A DNA stretch of 64,000 bases from Ascidia mentula (lineage: Eukaryota > Chordata > Ascidiacea > Phlebobranchia > Ascidiidae), in NCBI GenBank assembly GCA_947561715.1, contig OX387199.1, positions 11,041,001-11,105,000 on the forward strand, written 5' to 3'. The position numbers were made by a program, and so were the translations under genes. This document shows, piece after piece, positions 14,201 to 28,245 of this stretch. Position 1 is the stretch's first letter; each line of letters opens with the position of its first letter. The notes beneath the pieces were generated by a model. The model was not told the DNA's origin. It was given only the letters and a program-made list of their open reading frames with translations, and searched no databases.

Positions 14201-15492
14201 AAGGAATACATGCCTGCCATGCAATTTTTTTCGCCTGTTAATAGTCCGCGCCCCAAGAATCAACCATAGGATTTATGTGCAAAAATCAGAAAAAAATTGT
14301 TTTGTGCCCACTAGGTGGCAATGAGTGACTGGAGCAGCTTCCAAAGCAGTTTGTGTTCTTCAAAATACATAAGTCTACACACTTTAGGAAAAATTAGACC
14401 TATATTGTGCCATTTTAGAAATCTCATTTTTTCCTTCAATATAGGCCATTTTCCCAGAATCTCAAATTCCCTATTAAATACAAAACACAGGACCTTCATT
14501 GGTTACCATGTGAAGTTTTATGCCTGGTTGACCAGCGGGCCCAGAGTTTCGGCTGTTTTTGTGACACCACCTACAGTGCTGTATATGGCCCTGTCAACAG
14601 CCTTAGAGCAAGTGTGTGTTCTGGGTGGAAAGATGTGCTTTCAAAACAGAAAGTCATTCATATACATGCACAACAATATCCTAGAACTTGCAAGGCACCA
14701 CTCACATGCAGGTACTCATGCCTAATTAAAGTAATTAAATGGTAATTAGCCAAAATCCAAAGGCTAGTCAGGTACATGCATATGGTAAAAAATCATACGT
14801 GTCTCAAAAACATGAAAACAAGATGAAAGTGATGCAATTAAGTGGCCTGAAAGCACAAGCCAAGTGTGTATTTAATAAAAGTTAATAGCACAGCAACACT
14901 AGAAATTATTTACAGACAAGCTAGTGTAATACAGACCTACAATGTGATGATGAATTGCATCAGTCCTGATGGTCCAAGTGTCTCAGTTTTTCAGTATGAA
15001 GCAACATTTGAATGGCAGCGACTGCCCTCTGTGGCAATAAATATAGTGATTAATTTACAAAATAATGTCATTTCATTGGTTATGAACATGCAAAATGTTA
15101 ATTACAGTTAATTCAGGACTTTGACAAGCATGGATTACTGACAAAACACCACGGTAGGTGAGAAAGCATATGTACACAATGCCTTGATGGAAGAGGTACA
15201 TATCACACAAAGTTTCACACAAATTAAACGCGCAATGTGTTGCGGAATGGTAATGCAAGGAATACATGCCTGCCATGCAATTTTTTTCGCCTGTTAATAG
15301 TCCGCGCCCCAAGAATCAACCATAGGATTTATGTGCAAAAATCAGAAAAAAATTGTTTTGTGCCCACTAGGTGGCAATGAGTGACTGGAGCAGCTTCCAA
15401 AGCAGTTTGTGTTCTTCAAAATACATAAGTCTACACACTTTAGGAAAAATTAGACCTATATTGTGCCATTTTAGAAATCTCATTTTTTCCTT

Positions 15493-16321
15493 AAGGCCGC
15501 ATCTCTCAATTAAATCCCAAAAATTGAGTTTTAGAAGTCATTTGTTATTGTGCACCTGGTTACAGTTTCTCTTGTTTGCCAAAAACAATTGCCGGGTCTG
15601 ATGACTCATGAAGGGGGTCTACTATTGCTGAACAGAAAAAAAATTGATTGCAGCTGCATTAAGACAGCACATTGGGGGGTTTTGCAAAGGCTAACTGCTA
15701 AATTGTCAGTCCTAGGGGGTGTACAAACAGCCCCGGTGGGGCCCCAAGACAATTACAAGACATCTAATTCTTCATGAATTGTGTAGAGGAGGGTTGGTGG
15801 CTTCACTTAATCGCAAATGGAGGTAACTTTCTCTGATTCATTTTTTCACAAAACAAACCTACACTTTTTTCTGCTTTTTTGACCAAAATAATGGCCAACA
15901 GAGGGTCAAAATGCCCCCGGGGGAGCAGTTTAAGTAGTTATTTTGATTATAAATTTGGCCACAATTCCTTGCCAAGGGTCCGCACTAACAGAAAATCACA
16001 AATTGAACATACTTTCTCTGATTCATTTTTTCACAAAATCAACCTCAATATTTGGGTAGTTTTTCAGCTACATGTACAACAGCACCCTCTACCAATTTAC
16101 TGCCTGACTAATAGCCCTGAAAAACAAACTAAAACTGCCCCAAACACGCTGAAAATCGCCCTGGCAACAGCCTGTTCATCTGCGCTCATTCAACCAAAAC
16201 ACTGGCGCCCATGCATGACCCATTGCATTGTTACACACAATTTTACTCTGTTACGCAGGAGTTCGAGAAGGGCAATTCCCAACCGGGAAAGTCTTTTCCA
16301 TAGAAATACAGAGATGCGGCC
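15493..16321 (+). mobile_element. 829-bp TIR element, array copy
   Basis: Preceded by four uninterrupted 1056-bp blocks (11267-15490). Same termini and insertion site as the reference copy. Confidence 0.8.
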
Positions 16322-17379
16322 TTCAATATAGGCCATTTTCCCAGAATCTCAAATTCCCTATTAAATACAAAACACAGGACCTTCATTGGTTACCATGTGA
16401 AGTTTTATGCCTGGTTGACCAGCGGGCCCAGAGTTTCGGCTGTTTTTGTGACACCACCTACAGTGCTGTATATGGCCCTGTCAACAGCCTTAGAGCAAGT
16501 GTGTGTTCTGGGTGGAAAGATGTGCTTTCAAAACAGAAAGTCATTCATATACATGCACAACAATATCCTAGAACTTGCAAGGCACCACTCACATGCAGGT
16601 ACTCATGCCTAATTAAAGTAATTAAATGGTAATTAGCCAAAATCCAAAGGCTAGTCAGGTACATGCATATGGTAAAAAATCATACGTGTCTCAAAAACAT
16701 GAAAACAAGATGAAAGTGATGCAATTAAGTGGCCTGAAAGCACAAGCCAAGTGTGTATTTAATAAAAGTTAATAGCACAGCAACACTAGAAATTATTTAC
16801 AGACAAGCTAGTGTAATACAGACCTACAATGTGATGATGAATTGCATCAGTCCTGATGGTCCAAGTGTCTCAGTTTTTCAGTATGAAGCAACATTTGAAT
16901 GGCAGCGACTGCCCTCTGTGGCAATAAATATAGTGATTAATTTACAAAATAATGTCATTTCATTGGTTATGAACATGCAAAATGTTAATTACAGTTAATT
17001 CAGGACTTTGACAAGCATGGATTACTGACAAAACACCACGGTAGGTGAGAAAGCATATGTACACAATGCCTTGATGGAAGAGGTACATATCACACAAAGT
17101 TTCACACAAATTAAACGCGCAATGTGTTGCGGAATGGTAATGCAAGGAATACATGCCTGCCATGCAATTTTTTTCGCCTGTTAATAGTCCGCGCCCCAAG
17201 AATCAACCATAGGATTTATGTGCAAAAATCAGAAAAAAATTGTTTTGTGCCCACTAGGTGGCAATGAGTGACTGGAGCAGCTTCCAAAGCAGTTTGTGTT
17301 CTTCAAAATACATAAGTCTACACACTTTAGGAAAAATTAGACCTATATTGTGCCATTTTAGAAATCTCATTTTTTCCTT

Positions 17380-18208
17380 AAGGCCGCATCTCTCAATTAA
17401 ATCCCAAAAATTGAGTTTTAGAAGTCATTTGTTATTGTGCACCTGGTTACAGTTTCTCTTGTTTGCCAAAAACAATTGCCGGGTCTGATGACTCATGAAG
17501 GGGGTCTACTATTGCTGAACAGAAAAAAAATTGATTGCAGCTGCATTAAGACAGCACATTGGGGGGTTTTGCAAAGGCTAACTGCTAAATTGTCAGTCCT
17601 AGGGGGTGTACAAACAGCCCCGGTGGGGCCCCAAGACAATTACAAGACATCTAATTCTTCATGAATTGTGTAGAGGAGGGTTGGTGGCTTCACTTAATCG
17701 CAAATGGAGGTAACTTTCTCTGATTCATTTTTTCACAAAACAAACCTACACTTTTTTCTGCTTTTTTGACCAAAATAATGGCCAACAGAGGGTCAAAATG
17801 CCCCCGGGGGAGCAGTTTAAGTAGTTATTTTGATTATAAATTTGGCCACAATTCCTTGCCAAGGGTCCGCACTAACAGAAAATCACAAATTGAACATACT
17901 TTCTCTGATTCATTTTTTCACAAAATCAACCTCAATATTTGGGTAGTTTTTCAGCTACATGTACAACAGCACCCTCTACCAATTTACTGCCTGACTAATA
18001 GCCCTGAAAAACAAACTAAAACTGCCCCAAACACGCTGAAAATCGCCCTGGCAACAGCCTGTTCATCTGCGCTCATTCAACCAAAACACTGGCGCCCATG
18101 CATGACCCATTGCATTGTTACACACAATTTTACTCTGTTACGCAGGAGTTCGAGAAGGGCAATTCCCAACCGGGAAAGTCTTTTCCATAGAAATACAGAG
18201 ATGCGGCC
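17380..18208 (+). mobile_element. 829-bp TIR element, last left-arm copy before the gap
   Basis: One 1056-bp block after the copy at 15493. The following block (18209-18582) runs into the N gap. Confidence 0.8.
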
Positions 18209-18582
18209 TTCAATATAGGCCATTTTCCCAGAATCTCAAATTCCCTATTAAATACAAAACACAGGACCTTCATTGGTTACCATGTGAAGTTTTATGCCTG
18301 GTTGACCAGCGGGCCCAGAGTTTCGGCTGTTTTTGTGACACCACCTACAGTGCTGTATATGGCCCTGTCAACAGCCTTAGAGCAAGTGTGTGTTCTGGGT
18401 GGAAAGATGTGCTTTCAAAACAGAAAGTCATTCATATACATGCACAACAATATCCTAGAACTTGCAAGGCACCACTCACATGCAGGTACTCATGCCTAAT
18501 TAAAGTAATTAAATGGTAATTAGCCAAAATCCAAAGGCTAGTCAGGTACATGCATATGGTAAAAAATCATACGTGTCTCAAA

Positions 18583-18782
18583 NNNNNNNNNNNNNNNNNN
18601 NNNNNNNNNNNNNNNNNNNNNNNNNNNNNNNNNNNNNNNNNNNNNNNNNNNNNNNNNNNNNNNNNNNNNNNNNNNNNNNNNNNNNNNNNNNNNNNNNNNN
18701 NNNNNNNNNNNNNNNNNNNNNNNNNNNNNNNNNNNNNNNNNNNNNNNNNNNNNNNNNNNNNNNNNNNNNNNNNNNNNNNNNN
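18583..18782. other. Assembly gap of 200 N
   Basis: Exactly 200 undetermined bases. Satellite orientation is plus before the gap and minus after it. The round length suggests a placeholder, so true spacing, and whether the arms are really joined head to head, is unknown. Confidence 0.98.
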
Positions 18783-19866
18783 GGGATTTAATTGAGAGAT
18801 GCGGCCTTAAGGAAAAAATGAGAATTCTAAAAATGGCACAATATAGGTCTAATTTTTCCTAAAGTGTGTAGACTTATGTATTTTGAAGAACACAAACTGC
18901 TTTGGAAGCTGCTCCAGTCACTCATTGCCACCTAGTGGGCACAAAACAATTTTTTTCTGATTTTTGCACATAAATCCTATGGTTGATTCTTGGGGCGCGG
19001 ACTATTAACAGGCGAAAAAAATTGCATGGCAGGCATGTATTCCTTGCATTACCATTCCGCAACACATTGCGCGTTTAATTTGTGTGAAACTTTGTGTGAT
19101 ATGTACCTCTTCCATCAAGGCATTGTGTACATATGCTTTCTCACCTACCGTGGTGTTTTGTCAGTAATCCATGCTTGTCAAAGTCCTGAATTAACTGTAA
19201 ATAACATTTTGCATGTTCATAACCAATGAAATGACATTATTTTGTAAATTAATCACTATATTTATTGCCACAGAGGGCAGTCGCTGCATTCAAATGTTGC
19301 TTCATACTGAAAAACTGAGACACTTGGACCATCAGGACTGATGCAATTCATCATCACATTGTAGGTCTGTATTACACTAGCTTGTCTGTAAATAATTTCT
19401 AGTGTTGCTGTGCTATTAACTTTTATTAAATACACACTTGGCTTGTGCTTTCAGGCCACTTAATTGCATCACTTTCATCTTGTTTTCATGTTTTTGAGAC
19501 ACGTATGATTTTTTACCATATGCATGTACCTGACTAGCCTTTGGATTTTGGCTAATTACCATTTAATTACTTTAATTAGGCATGAGTACCTGCATGTGAG
19601 TGGTGCCTTGCAAGTTCTAGGATATTGTTGTGCATGTATATGAATGACTTTCTGTTTTGAAAGCACATCTTTCCACCCAGAACACACACTTGCTCTAAGG
19701 CTGTTGACTGGGCCATATACAGCACTGTAGGTGGTGTCACAAAAACAGCCGAAACTCTGGGCCCGCTGGTCAACCAGGCATAAAACTTCACATGGTAACC
19801 AATGAAGGTCCTGTGTTTTGTATTTAATAGGGAATTTGAGATTCTGGGAAAATGGCCTATATTGAA

Positions 19867-20696
19867 GGCCGCATCTCTGTATTTCTATGGAAAAGACTTT
19901 CCCGGTTGGGAATTGCCCTTCTCGAACTCCTGCGTAACAGAGTAAAATTGTGTGTAACAATGCAATGGGTCATGCATGGGCGCCAGTGTTTTGGTTGAAT
20001 GAGCGCAGATGAACAGGCTGTTGCCAGGGCGATTTTCAGCGTGTTTGGGGCAGTTTTAGTTTGTTTTTCAGGGCTATTAGTCAGGCAGTAAATTGGTAGA
20101 GGGTGCTGTTGTACATGTAGCTGAAAAACTACCCAAATATTGAGGTTGATTTTGTGAAAAAATGAATCACAGAAAGTATGTTCAATTTGTGATTTTCTGT
20201 TAGTGCGGACCCTTGGCAAGGAATTGTGGCCAAATTTATAATCAAAATAACTACTTAAACTGCTCCCCCGGGGGCATTTTGACCCTCTGTTGGCCATTAT
20301 TTTGGTCAAAAAAGCAGAAAAAAGTGTAGGTTTGTTTTGTGAAAAAATGAATCACAGAAAGTTACCTCCATTTGCGATTAAGTGAAGCCACCAACCCTCC
20401 TCTACACAATTCATGAAGAATTAGATGTCTTGTAATTGTCTTGGGGCCCCACCGGGGCTGTTTGTACACCCCCTAGGACTGACAATTTAGCAGTTAGCCT
20501 TTGCAAAACCCCCCCAATGTGCTGTCTTAATGCAGCTGCAATCAATTTTTTTTCTGTTCAGCAATAGTAGACCCCCTTCATGAGTCATCAGACCCGGCAA
20601 TTGTTTTTGGCAAACAAGAGAAACTGTAACCAGGTGCACAATAACAAATGACTTCTAAAACTCAATTTTTGGGATTTAATTGAGAGATGCGGCCTT
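19867..20696 (-). mobile_element. 829-bp TIR element, right-arm copy (830 bp here)
   Basis: The first full copy after the gap, one base longer than the others because a C run near 20515 has one more C. Confidence 0.8.
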
Positions 20697-21755
20697 AAGG
20701 AAAAAATGAGAATTCTAAAATGGCACAATATAGGTCTAATTTTTCCTAAAGTGTGTAGACTTATGTATTTTGAAGAACACAAACTGCTTTGGAAGCTGCT
20801 CCAGTCACTCATTGCCACCTAGTGGGCACAAAACAATTTTTTTCTGATTTTTGCACATAAATCCTATGGTTGATTCTTGGGGCGCGGACTATTAACAGGC
20901 GAAAAAAATTGCATGGCAGGCATGTATTCCTTGCATTACCATTCCGCAACACATTGCGCGTTTAATTTGTGTGAAACTTTGTGTGATATGTACCTCTTCC
21001 ATCAAGGCATTGTGTACATATGCTTTCTCACCTACCGTGGTGTTTTGTCAGTAATCCATGCTTGTCAAAGTCCTGAATTAACTGTAAATAACATTTTGCA
21101 TGTTCATAACCAATGAAATGACATTATTTTGTAAATTAATCACTATATTTATTGCCACAGAGGGCAGTCGCTGCCATTCAAATGTTGCTTCATACTGAAA
21201 AACTGAGACACTTGGACCATCAGGACTGATGCAATTCATCATCACATTGTAGGTCTGTATTACACTAGCTTGTCTGTAAATAATTTCTAGTGTTGCTGTG
21301 CTATTAACTTTTATTAAATACACACTTGGCTTGTGCTTTCAGGCCACTTAATTGCATCACTTTCATCTTGTTTTCATGTTTTTGAGACACGTATGATTTT
21401 TTTACCATATGCATGTACCTGACTAGCCTTTGGATTTTGGCTAATTACCATTTAATTACTTTAATTAGGCATGAGTACCTGCATGTGAGTGGTGCCTTGC
21501 AAGTTCTAGGATATTGTTGTGCATGTATATGAATGACTTTCTGTTTTGAAAGCACATCTTTCCACCCAGAACACACACTTGCTCTAAGGCTGTTGACTGG
21601 GCCATATACAGCACTGTAGGTGGTGTCACAAAAACAGCCGAAACTCTGGGCCCGCTGGTCAACCAGGCATAAAACTTCACATGGTAACCAATGAAGGTCC
21701 TGTGTTTTGTATTTAATAGGGAATTTGAGATTCTGGGAAAATGGCCTATATTGAA

Positions 21756-22584
21756 GGCCGCATCTCTGTATTTCTATGGAAAAGACTTTCCCGGTTGGGA
21801 ATTGCCCTTCTCGAACTCCTGCGTAACAGAGTAAAATTGTGTGTAACAATGCAATGGGTCATGCATGGGCGCCAGTGTTTTGGTTGAATGAGCGCAGATG
21901 AACAGGCTGTTGCCAGGGCGATTTTCAGCGTGTTTGGGGCAGTTTTAGTTTGTTTTTCAGGGCTATTAGTCAGGCAGTAAATTGGTAGAGGGTGCTGTTG
22001 TACATGTAGCTGAAAAACTACCCAAATATTGAGGTTGATTTTGTGAAAAAATGAATCACAGAAAGTATGTTCAATTTGTGATTTTCTGTTAGTGCGGACC
22101 CTTGGCAAGGAATTGTGGCCAAATTTATAATCAAAATAACTACTTAAACTGCTCCCCCGGGGGCATTTTGACCCTCTGTTGGCCATTATTTTGGTCAAAA
22201 AAGCAGAAAAAAGTGTAGGTTTGTTTTGTGAAAAAATGAATCACAGAAAGTTACCTCCATTTGCGATTAAGTGAAGCCACCAACCCTCCTCTACACAATT
22301 CATGAAGAATTAGATGTCTTGTAATTGTCTTGGGGCCCCACCGGGGCTGTTTGTACACCCCCTAGGACTGACAATTTAGCAGTTAGCCTTTGCAAAACCC
22401 CCCAATGTGCTGTCTTAATGCAGCTGCAATCAATTTTTTTTCTGTTCAGCAATAGTAGACCCCCTTCATGAGTCATCAGACCCGGCAATTGTTTTTGGCA
22501 AACAAGAGAAACTGTAACCAGGTGCACAATAACAAATGACTTCTAAAACTCAATTTTTGGGATTTAATTGAGAGATGCGGCCTT
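21756..22584 (-). mobile_element. 829-bp TIR element, right-arm copy
   Basis: Both internal subrepeats read CTGTG on the element strand where left-arm copies read CTCTG. Confidence 0.8.
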
Positions 22585-23642
22585 AAGGAAAAAATGAGAA
22601 TTCTAAAATGGCACAATATAGGTCTAATTTTTCCTAAAGTGTGTAGACTTATGTATTTTGAAGAACACAAACTGCTTTGGAAGCTGCTCCAGTCACTCAT
22701 TGCCACCTAGTGGGCACAAAACAATTTTTTTCTGATTTTTGCACATAAATCCTATGGTTGATTCTTGGGGCGCGGACTATTAACAGGCGAAAAAAATTGC
22801 ATGGCAGGCATGTATTCCTTGCATTACCATTCCGCAACACATTGCGCGTTTAATTTGTGTGAAACTTTGTGTGATATGTACCTCTTCCATCAAGGCATTG
22901 TGTACATATGCTTTCTCACCTACCGTGGTGTTTTGTCAGTAATCCATGCTTGTCAAAGTCCTGAATTAACTGTAAATAACATTTTGCATGTTCATAACCA
23001 ATGAAATGACATTATTTTGTAAATTAATCACTATATTTATTGCCACAGAGGGCAGTCGCTGCCATTCAAATGTTGCTTCATACTGAAAAACTGAGACACT
23101 TGGACCATCAGGACTGATGCAATTCATCATCACATTGTAGGTCTGTATTACACTAGCTTGTCTGTAAATAATTTCTAGTGTTGCTGTGCTATTAACTTTT
23201 ATTAAATACACACTTGGCTTGTGCTTTCAGGCCACTTAATTGCATCACTTTCATCTTGTTTTCATGTTTTTGAGACACGTATGATTTTTTACCATATGCA
23301 TGTACCTGACTAGCCTTTGGATTTTGGCTAATTACCATTTAATTACTTTAATTAGGCATGAGTACCTGCATGTGAGTGGTGCCTTGCAAGTTCTAGGATA
23401 TTGTTGTGCATGTATATGAATGACTTTCTGTTTTGAAAGCACATCTTTCCACCCAGAACACACACTTGCTCTAAGGCTGTTGACTGGGCCATATACAGCA
23501 CTGTAGGTGGTGTCACAAAAACAGCCGAAACTCTGGGCCCGCTGGTCAACCAGGCATAAAACTTCACATGGTAACCAATGAAGGTCCTGTGTTTTGTATT
23601 TAATAGGGAATTTGAGATTCTGGGAAAATGGCCTATATTGAA

Positions 23643-24471
23643 GGCCGCATCTCTGTATTTCTATGGAAAAGACTTTCCCGGTTGGGAATTGCCCTTCTCG
23701 AACTCCTGCGTAACAGAGTAAAATTGTGTGTAACAATGCAATGGGTCATGCATGGGCGCCAGTGTTTTGGTTGAATGAGCGCAGATGAACAGGCTGTTGC
23801 CAGGGCGATTTTCAGCGTGTTTGGGGCAGTTTTAGTTTGTTTTTCAGGGCTATTAGTCAGGCAGTAAATTGGTAGAGGGTGCTGTTGTACATGTAGCTGA
23901 AAAACTACCCAAATATTGAGGTTGATTTTGTGAAAAAATGAATCACAGAAAGTATGTTCAATTTGTGATTTTCTGTTAGTGCGGACCCTTGGCAAGGAAT
24001 TGTGGCCAAATTTATAATCAAAATAACTACTTAAACTGCTCCCCCGGGGGCATTTTGACCCTCTGTTGGCCATTATTTTGGTCAAAAAAGCAGAAAAAAG
24101 TGTAGGTTTGTTTTGTGAAAAAATGAATCACAGAAAGTTACCTCCATTTGCGATTAAGTGAAGCCACCAACCCTCCTCTACACAATTCATGAAGAATTAG
24201 ATGTCTTGTAATTGTCTTGGGGCCCCACCGGGGCTGTTTGTACACCCCCTAGGACTGACAATTTAGCAGTTAGCCTTTGCAAAACCCCCCAATGTGCTGT
24301 CTTAATGCAGCTGCAATCAATTTTTTTTCTGTTCAGCAATAGTAGACCCCCTTCATGAGTCATCAGACCCGGCAATTGTTTTTGGCAAACAAGAGAAACT
24401 GTAACCAGGTGCACAATAACAAATGACTTCTAAAACTCAATTTTTGGGATTTAATTGAGAGATGCGGCCTT
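23643..24471 (-). mobile_element. 829-bp TIR element, right-arm copy
   Basis: Third full copy; no difference seen from the copy at 21756. Confidence 0.8.
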
Positions 24472-25529
24472 AAGGAAAAAATGAGAATTCTAAAATGGCA
24501 CAATATAGGTCTAATTTTTCCTAAAGTGTGTAGACTTATGTATTTTGAAGAACACAAACTGCTTTGGAAGCTGCTCCAGTCACTCATTGCCACCTAGTGG
24601 GCACAAAACAATTTTTTTCTGATTTTTGCACATAAATCCTATGGTTGATTCTTGGGGCGCGGACTATTAACAGGCGAAAAAAATTGCATGGCAGGCATGT
24701 ATTCCTTGCATTACCATTCCGCAACACATTGCGCGTTTAATTTGTGTGAAACTTTGTGTGATATGTACCTCTTCCATCAAGGCATTGTGTACATATGCTT
24801 TCTCACCTACCGTGGTGTTTTGTCAGTAATCCATGCTTGTCAAAGTCCTGAATTAACTGTAAATAACATTTTGCATGTTCATAACCAATGAAATGACATT
24901 ATTTTGTAAATTAATCACTATATTTATTGCCACAGAGGGCAGTCGCTGCCATTCAAATGTTGCTTCATACTGAAAAACTGAGACACTTGGACCATCAGGA
25001 CTGATGCAATTCATCATCACATTGTAGGTCTGTATTACACTAGCTTGTCTGTAAATAATTTCTAGTGTTGCTGTGCTATTAACTTTTATTAAATACACAC
25101 TTGGCTTGTGCTTTCAGGCCACTTAATTGCATCACTTTCATCTTGTTTTCATGTTTTTGAGACACGTATGATTTTTTACCATATGCATGTACCTGACTAG
25201 CCTTTGGATTTTGGCTAATTACCATTTAATTACTTTAATTAGGCATGAGTACCTGCATGTGAGTGGTGCCTTGCAAGTTCTAGGATATTGTTGTGCATGT
25301 ATATGAATGACTTTCTGTTTTGAAAGCACATCTTTCCACCCAGAACACACACTTGCTCTAAGGCTGTTGACTGGGCCATATACAGCACTGTAGGTGGTGT
25401 CACAAAAACAGCCGAAACTCTGGGCCCGCTGGTCAACCAGGCATAAAACTTCACATGGTAACCAATGAAGGTCCTGTGTTTTGTATTTAATAGGGAATTT
25501 GAGATTCTGGGAAAATGGCCTATATTGAA

Positions 25530-26358
25530 GGCCGCATCTCTGTATTTCTATGGAAAAGACTTTCCCGGTTGGGAATTGCCCTTCTCGAACTCCTGCGTAA
25601 CAGAGTAAAATTGTGTGTAACAATGCAATGGGTCATGCATGGGCGCCAGTGTTTTGGTTGAATGAGCGCAGATGAACAGGCTGTTGCCAGGGCGATTTTC
25701 AGCGTGTTTGGGGCAGTTTTAGTTTGTTTTTCAGGGCTATTAGTCAGGCAGTAAATTGGTAGAGGGTGCTGTTGTACATGTAGCTGAAAAACTACCCAAA
25801 TATTGAGGTTGATTTTGTGAAAAAATGAATCACAGAAAGTATGTTCAATTTGTGATTTTCTGTTAGTGCGGACCCTTGGCAAGGAATTGTGGCCAAATTT
25901 ATAATCAAAATAACTACTTAAACTGCTCCCCCGGGGGCATTTTGACCCTCTGTTGGCCATTATTTTGGTCAAAAAAGCAGAAAAAAGTGTAGGTTTGTTT
26001 TGTGAAAAAATGAATCACAGAAAGTTACCTCCATTTGCGATTAAGTGAAGCCACCAACCCTCCTCTACACAATTCATGAAGAATTAGATGTCTTGTAATT
26101 GTCTTGGGGCCCCACCGGGGCTGTTTGTACACCCCCTAGGACTGACAATTTAGCAGTTAGCCTTTGCAAAACCCCCCAATGTGCTGTCTTAATGCAGCTG
26201 CAATCAATTTTTTTTCTGTTCAGCAATAGTAGACCCCCTTCATGAGTCATCAGACCCGGCAATTGTTTTTGGCAAACAAGAGAAACTGTAACCAGGTGCA
26301 CAATAACAAATGACTTCTAAAACTCAATTTTTGGGATTTAATTGAGAGATGCGGCCTT
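25530..26358 (-). mobile_element. 829-bp TIR element, right-arm copy
   Basis: Fourth full copy, 1887 bp after the previous one. Confidence 0.8.
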
Positions 26359-27416
26359 AAGGAAAAAATGAGAATTCTAAAATGGCACAATATAGGTCTA
26401 ATTTTTCCTAAAGTGTGTAGACTTATGTATTTTGAAGAACACAAACTGCTTTGGAAGCTGCTCCAGTCACTCATTGCCACCTAGTGGGCACAAAACAATT
26501 TTTTTCTGATTTTTGCACATAAATCCTATGGTTGATTCTTGGGGCGCGGACTATTAACAGGCGAAAAAAATTGCATGGCAGGCATGTATTCCTTGCATTA
26601 CCATTCCGCAACACATTGCGCGTTTAATTTGTGTGAAACTTTGTGTGATATGTACCTCTTCCATCAAGGCATTGTGTACATATGCTTTCTCACCTACCGT
26701 GGTGTTTTGTCAGTAATCCATGCTTGTCAAAGTCCTGAATTAACTGTAAATAACATTTTGCATGTTCATAACCAATGAAATGACATTATTTTGTAAATTA
26801 ATCACTATATTTATTGCCACAGAGGGCAGTCGCTGCCATTCAAATGTTGCTTCATACTGAAAAACTGAGACACTTGGACCATCAGGACTGATGCAATTCA
26901 TCATCACATTGTAGGTCTGTATTACACTAGCTTGTCTGTAAATAATTTCTAGTGTTGCTGTGCTATTAACTTTTATTAAATACACACTTGGCTTGTGCTT
27001 TCAGGCCACTTAATTGCATCACTTTCATCTTGTTTTCATGTTTTTGAGACACGTATGATTTTTTACCATATGCATGTACCTGACTAGCCTTTGGATTTTG
27101 GCTAATTACCATTTAATTACTTTAATTAGGCATGAGTACCTGCATGTGAGTGGTGCCTTGCAAGTTCTAGGATATTGTTGTGCATGTATATGAATGACTT
27201 TCTGTTTTGAAAGCACATCTTTCCACCCAGAACACACACTTGCTCTAAGGCTGTTGACTGGGCCATATACAGCACTGTAGGTGGTGTCACAAAAACAGCC
27301 GAAACTCTGGGCCCGCTGGTCAACCAGGCATAAAACTTCACATGGTAACCAATGAAGGTCCTGTGTTTTGTATTTAATAGGGAATTTGAGATTCTGGGAA
27401 AATGGCCTATATTGAA

Positions 27417-28245
27417 GGCCGCATCTCTGTATTTCTATGGAAAAGACTTTCCCGGTTGGGAATTGCCCTTCTCGAACTCCTGCGTAACAGAGTAAAATTG
27501 TGTGTAACAATGCAATGGGTCATGCATGGGCGCCAGTGTTTTGGTTGAATGAGCGCAGATGAACAGGCTGTTGCCAGGGCGATTTTCAGCGTGTTTGGGG
27601 CAGTTTTAGTTTGTTTTTCAGGGCTATTAGTCAGGCAGTAAATTGGTAGAGGGTGCTGTTGTACATGTAGCTGAAAAACTACCCAAATATTGAGGTTGAT
27701 TTTGTGAAAAAATGAATCACAGAAAGTATGTTCAATTTGTGATTTTCTGTTAGTGCGGACCCTTGGCAAGGAATTGTGGCCAAATTTATAATCAAAATAA
27801 CTACTTAAACTGCTCCCCCGGGGGCATTTTGACCCTCTGTTGGCCATTATTTTGGTCAAAAAAGCAGAAAAAAGTGTAGGTTTGTTTTGTGAAAAAATGA
27901 ATCACAGAAAGTTACCTCCATTTGCGATTAAGTGAAGCCACCAACCCTCCTCTACACAATTCATGAAGAATTAGATGTCTTGTAATTGTCTTGGGGCCCC
28001 ACCGGGGCTGTTTGTACACCCCCTAGGACTGACAATTTAGCAGTTAGCCTTTGCAAAACCCCCCAATGTGCTGTCTTAATGCAGCTGCAATCAATTTTTT
28101 TTCTGTTCAGCAATAGTAGACCCCCTTCATGAGTCATCAGACCCGGCAATTGTTTTTGGCAAACAAGAGAAACTGTAACCAGGTGCACAATAACAAATGA
28201 CTTCTAAAACTCAATTTTTGGGATTTAATTGAGAGATGCGGCCTT
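27417..28245 (-). mobile_element. 829-bp TIR element, right-arm copy
   Basis: Fifth full copy, 1887 bp after the previous one. Confidence 0.8.

Larger units (their letters stand above)
1..18582 (+). repeat. Left arm of satellite array (1056-bp blocks, some enlarged to 1887 bp)
   Basis: A direct tandem array that already starts outside the window. The 1056-bp blocks begin at 326, 1382, 2438, 3494, 5381, 7268, 8324, 9380, 11267, 12323, 13379, 14435, 16322 and 18209; the last is cut by the N gap. An 829-bp insert plus 2 bp separates some blocks, so the block count between inserts runs 4, 1, 3, 4, 1. Every copy gives the same open frames at the same offsets, and I saw no differences between copies. 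The small frames (62-150 codons) recur only because the DNA recurs. They overlap on both strands, resemble no family I know, and are not called as genes. This looks like young satellite DNA, although perfect identity could also reflect assembly smoothing. Confidence 0.95.
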
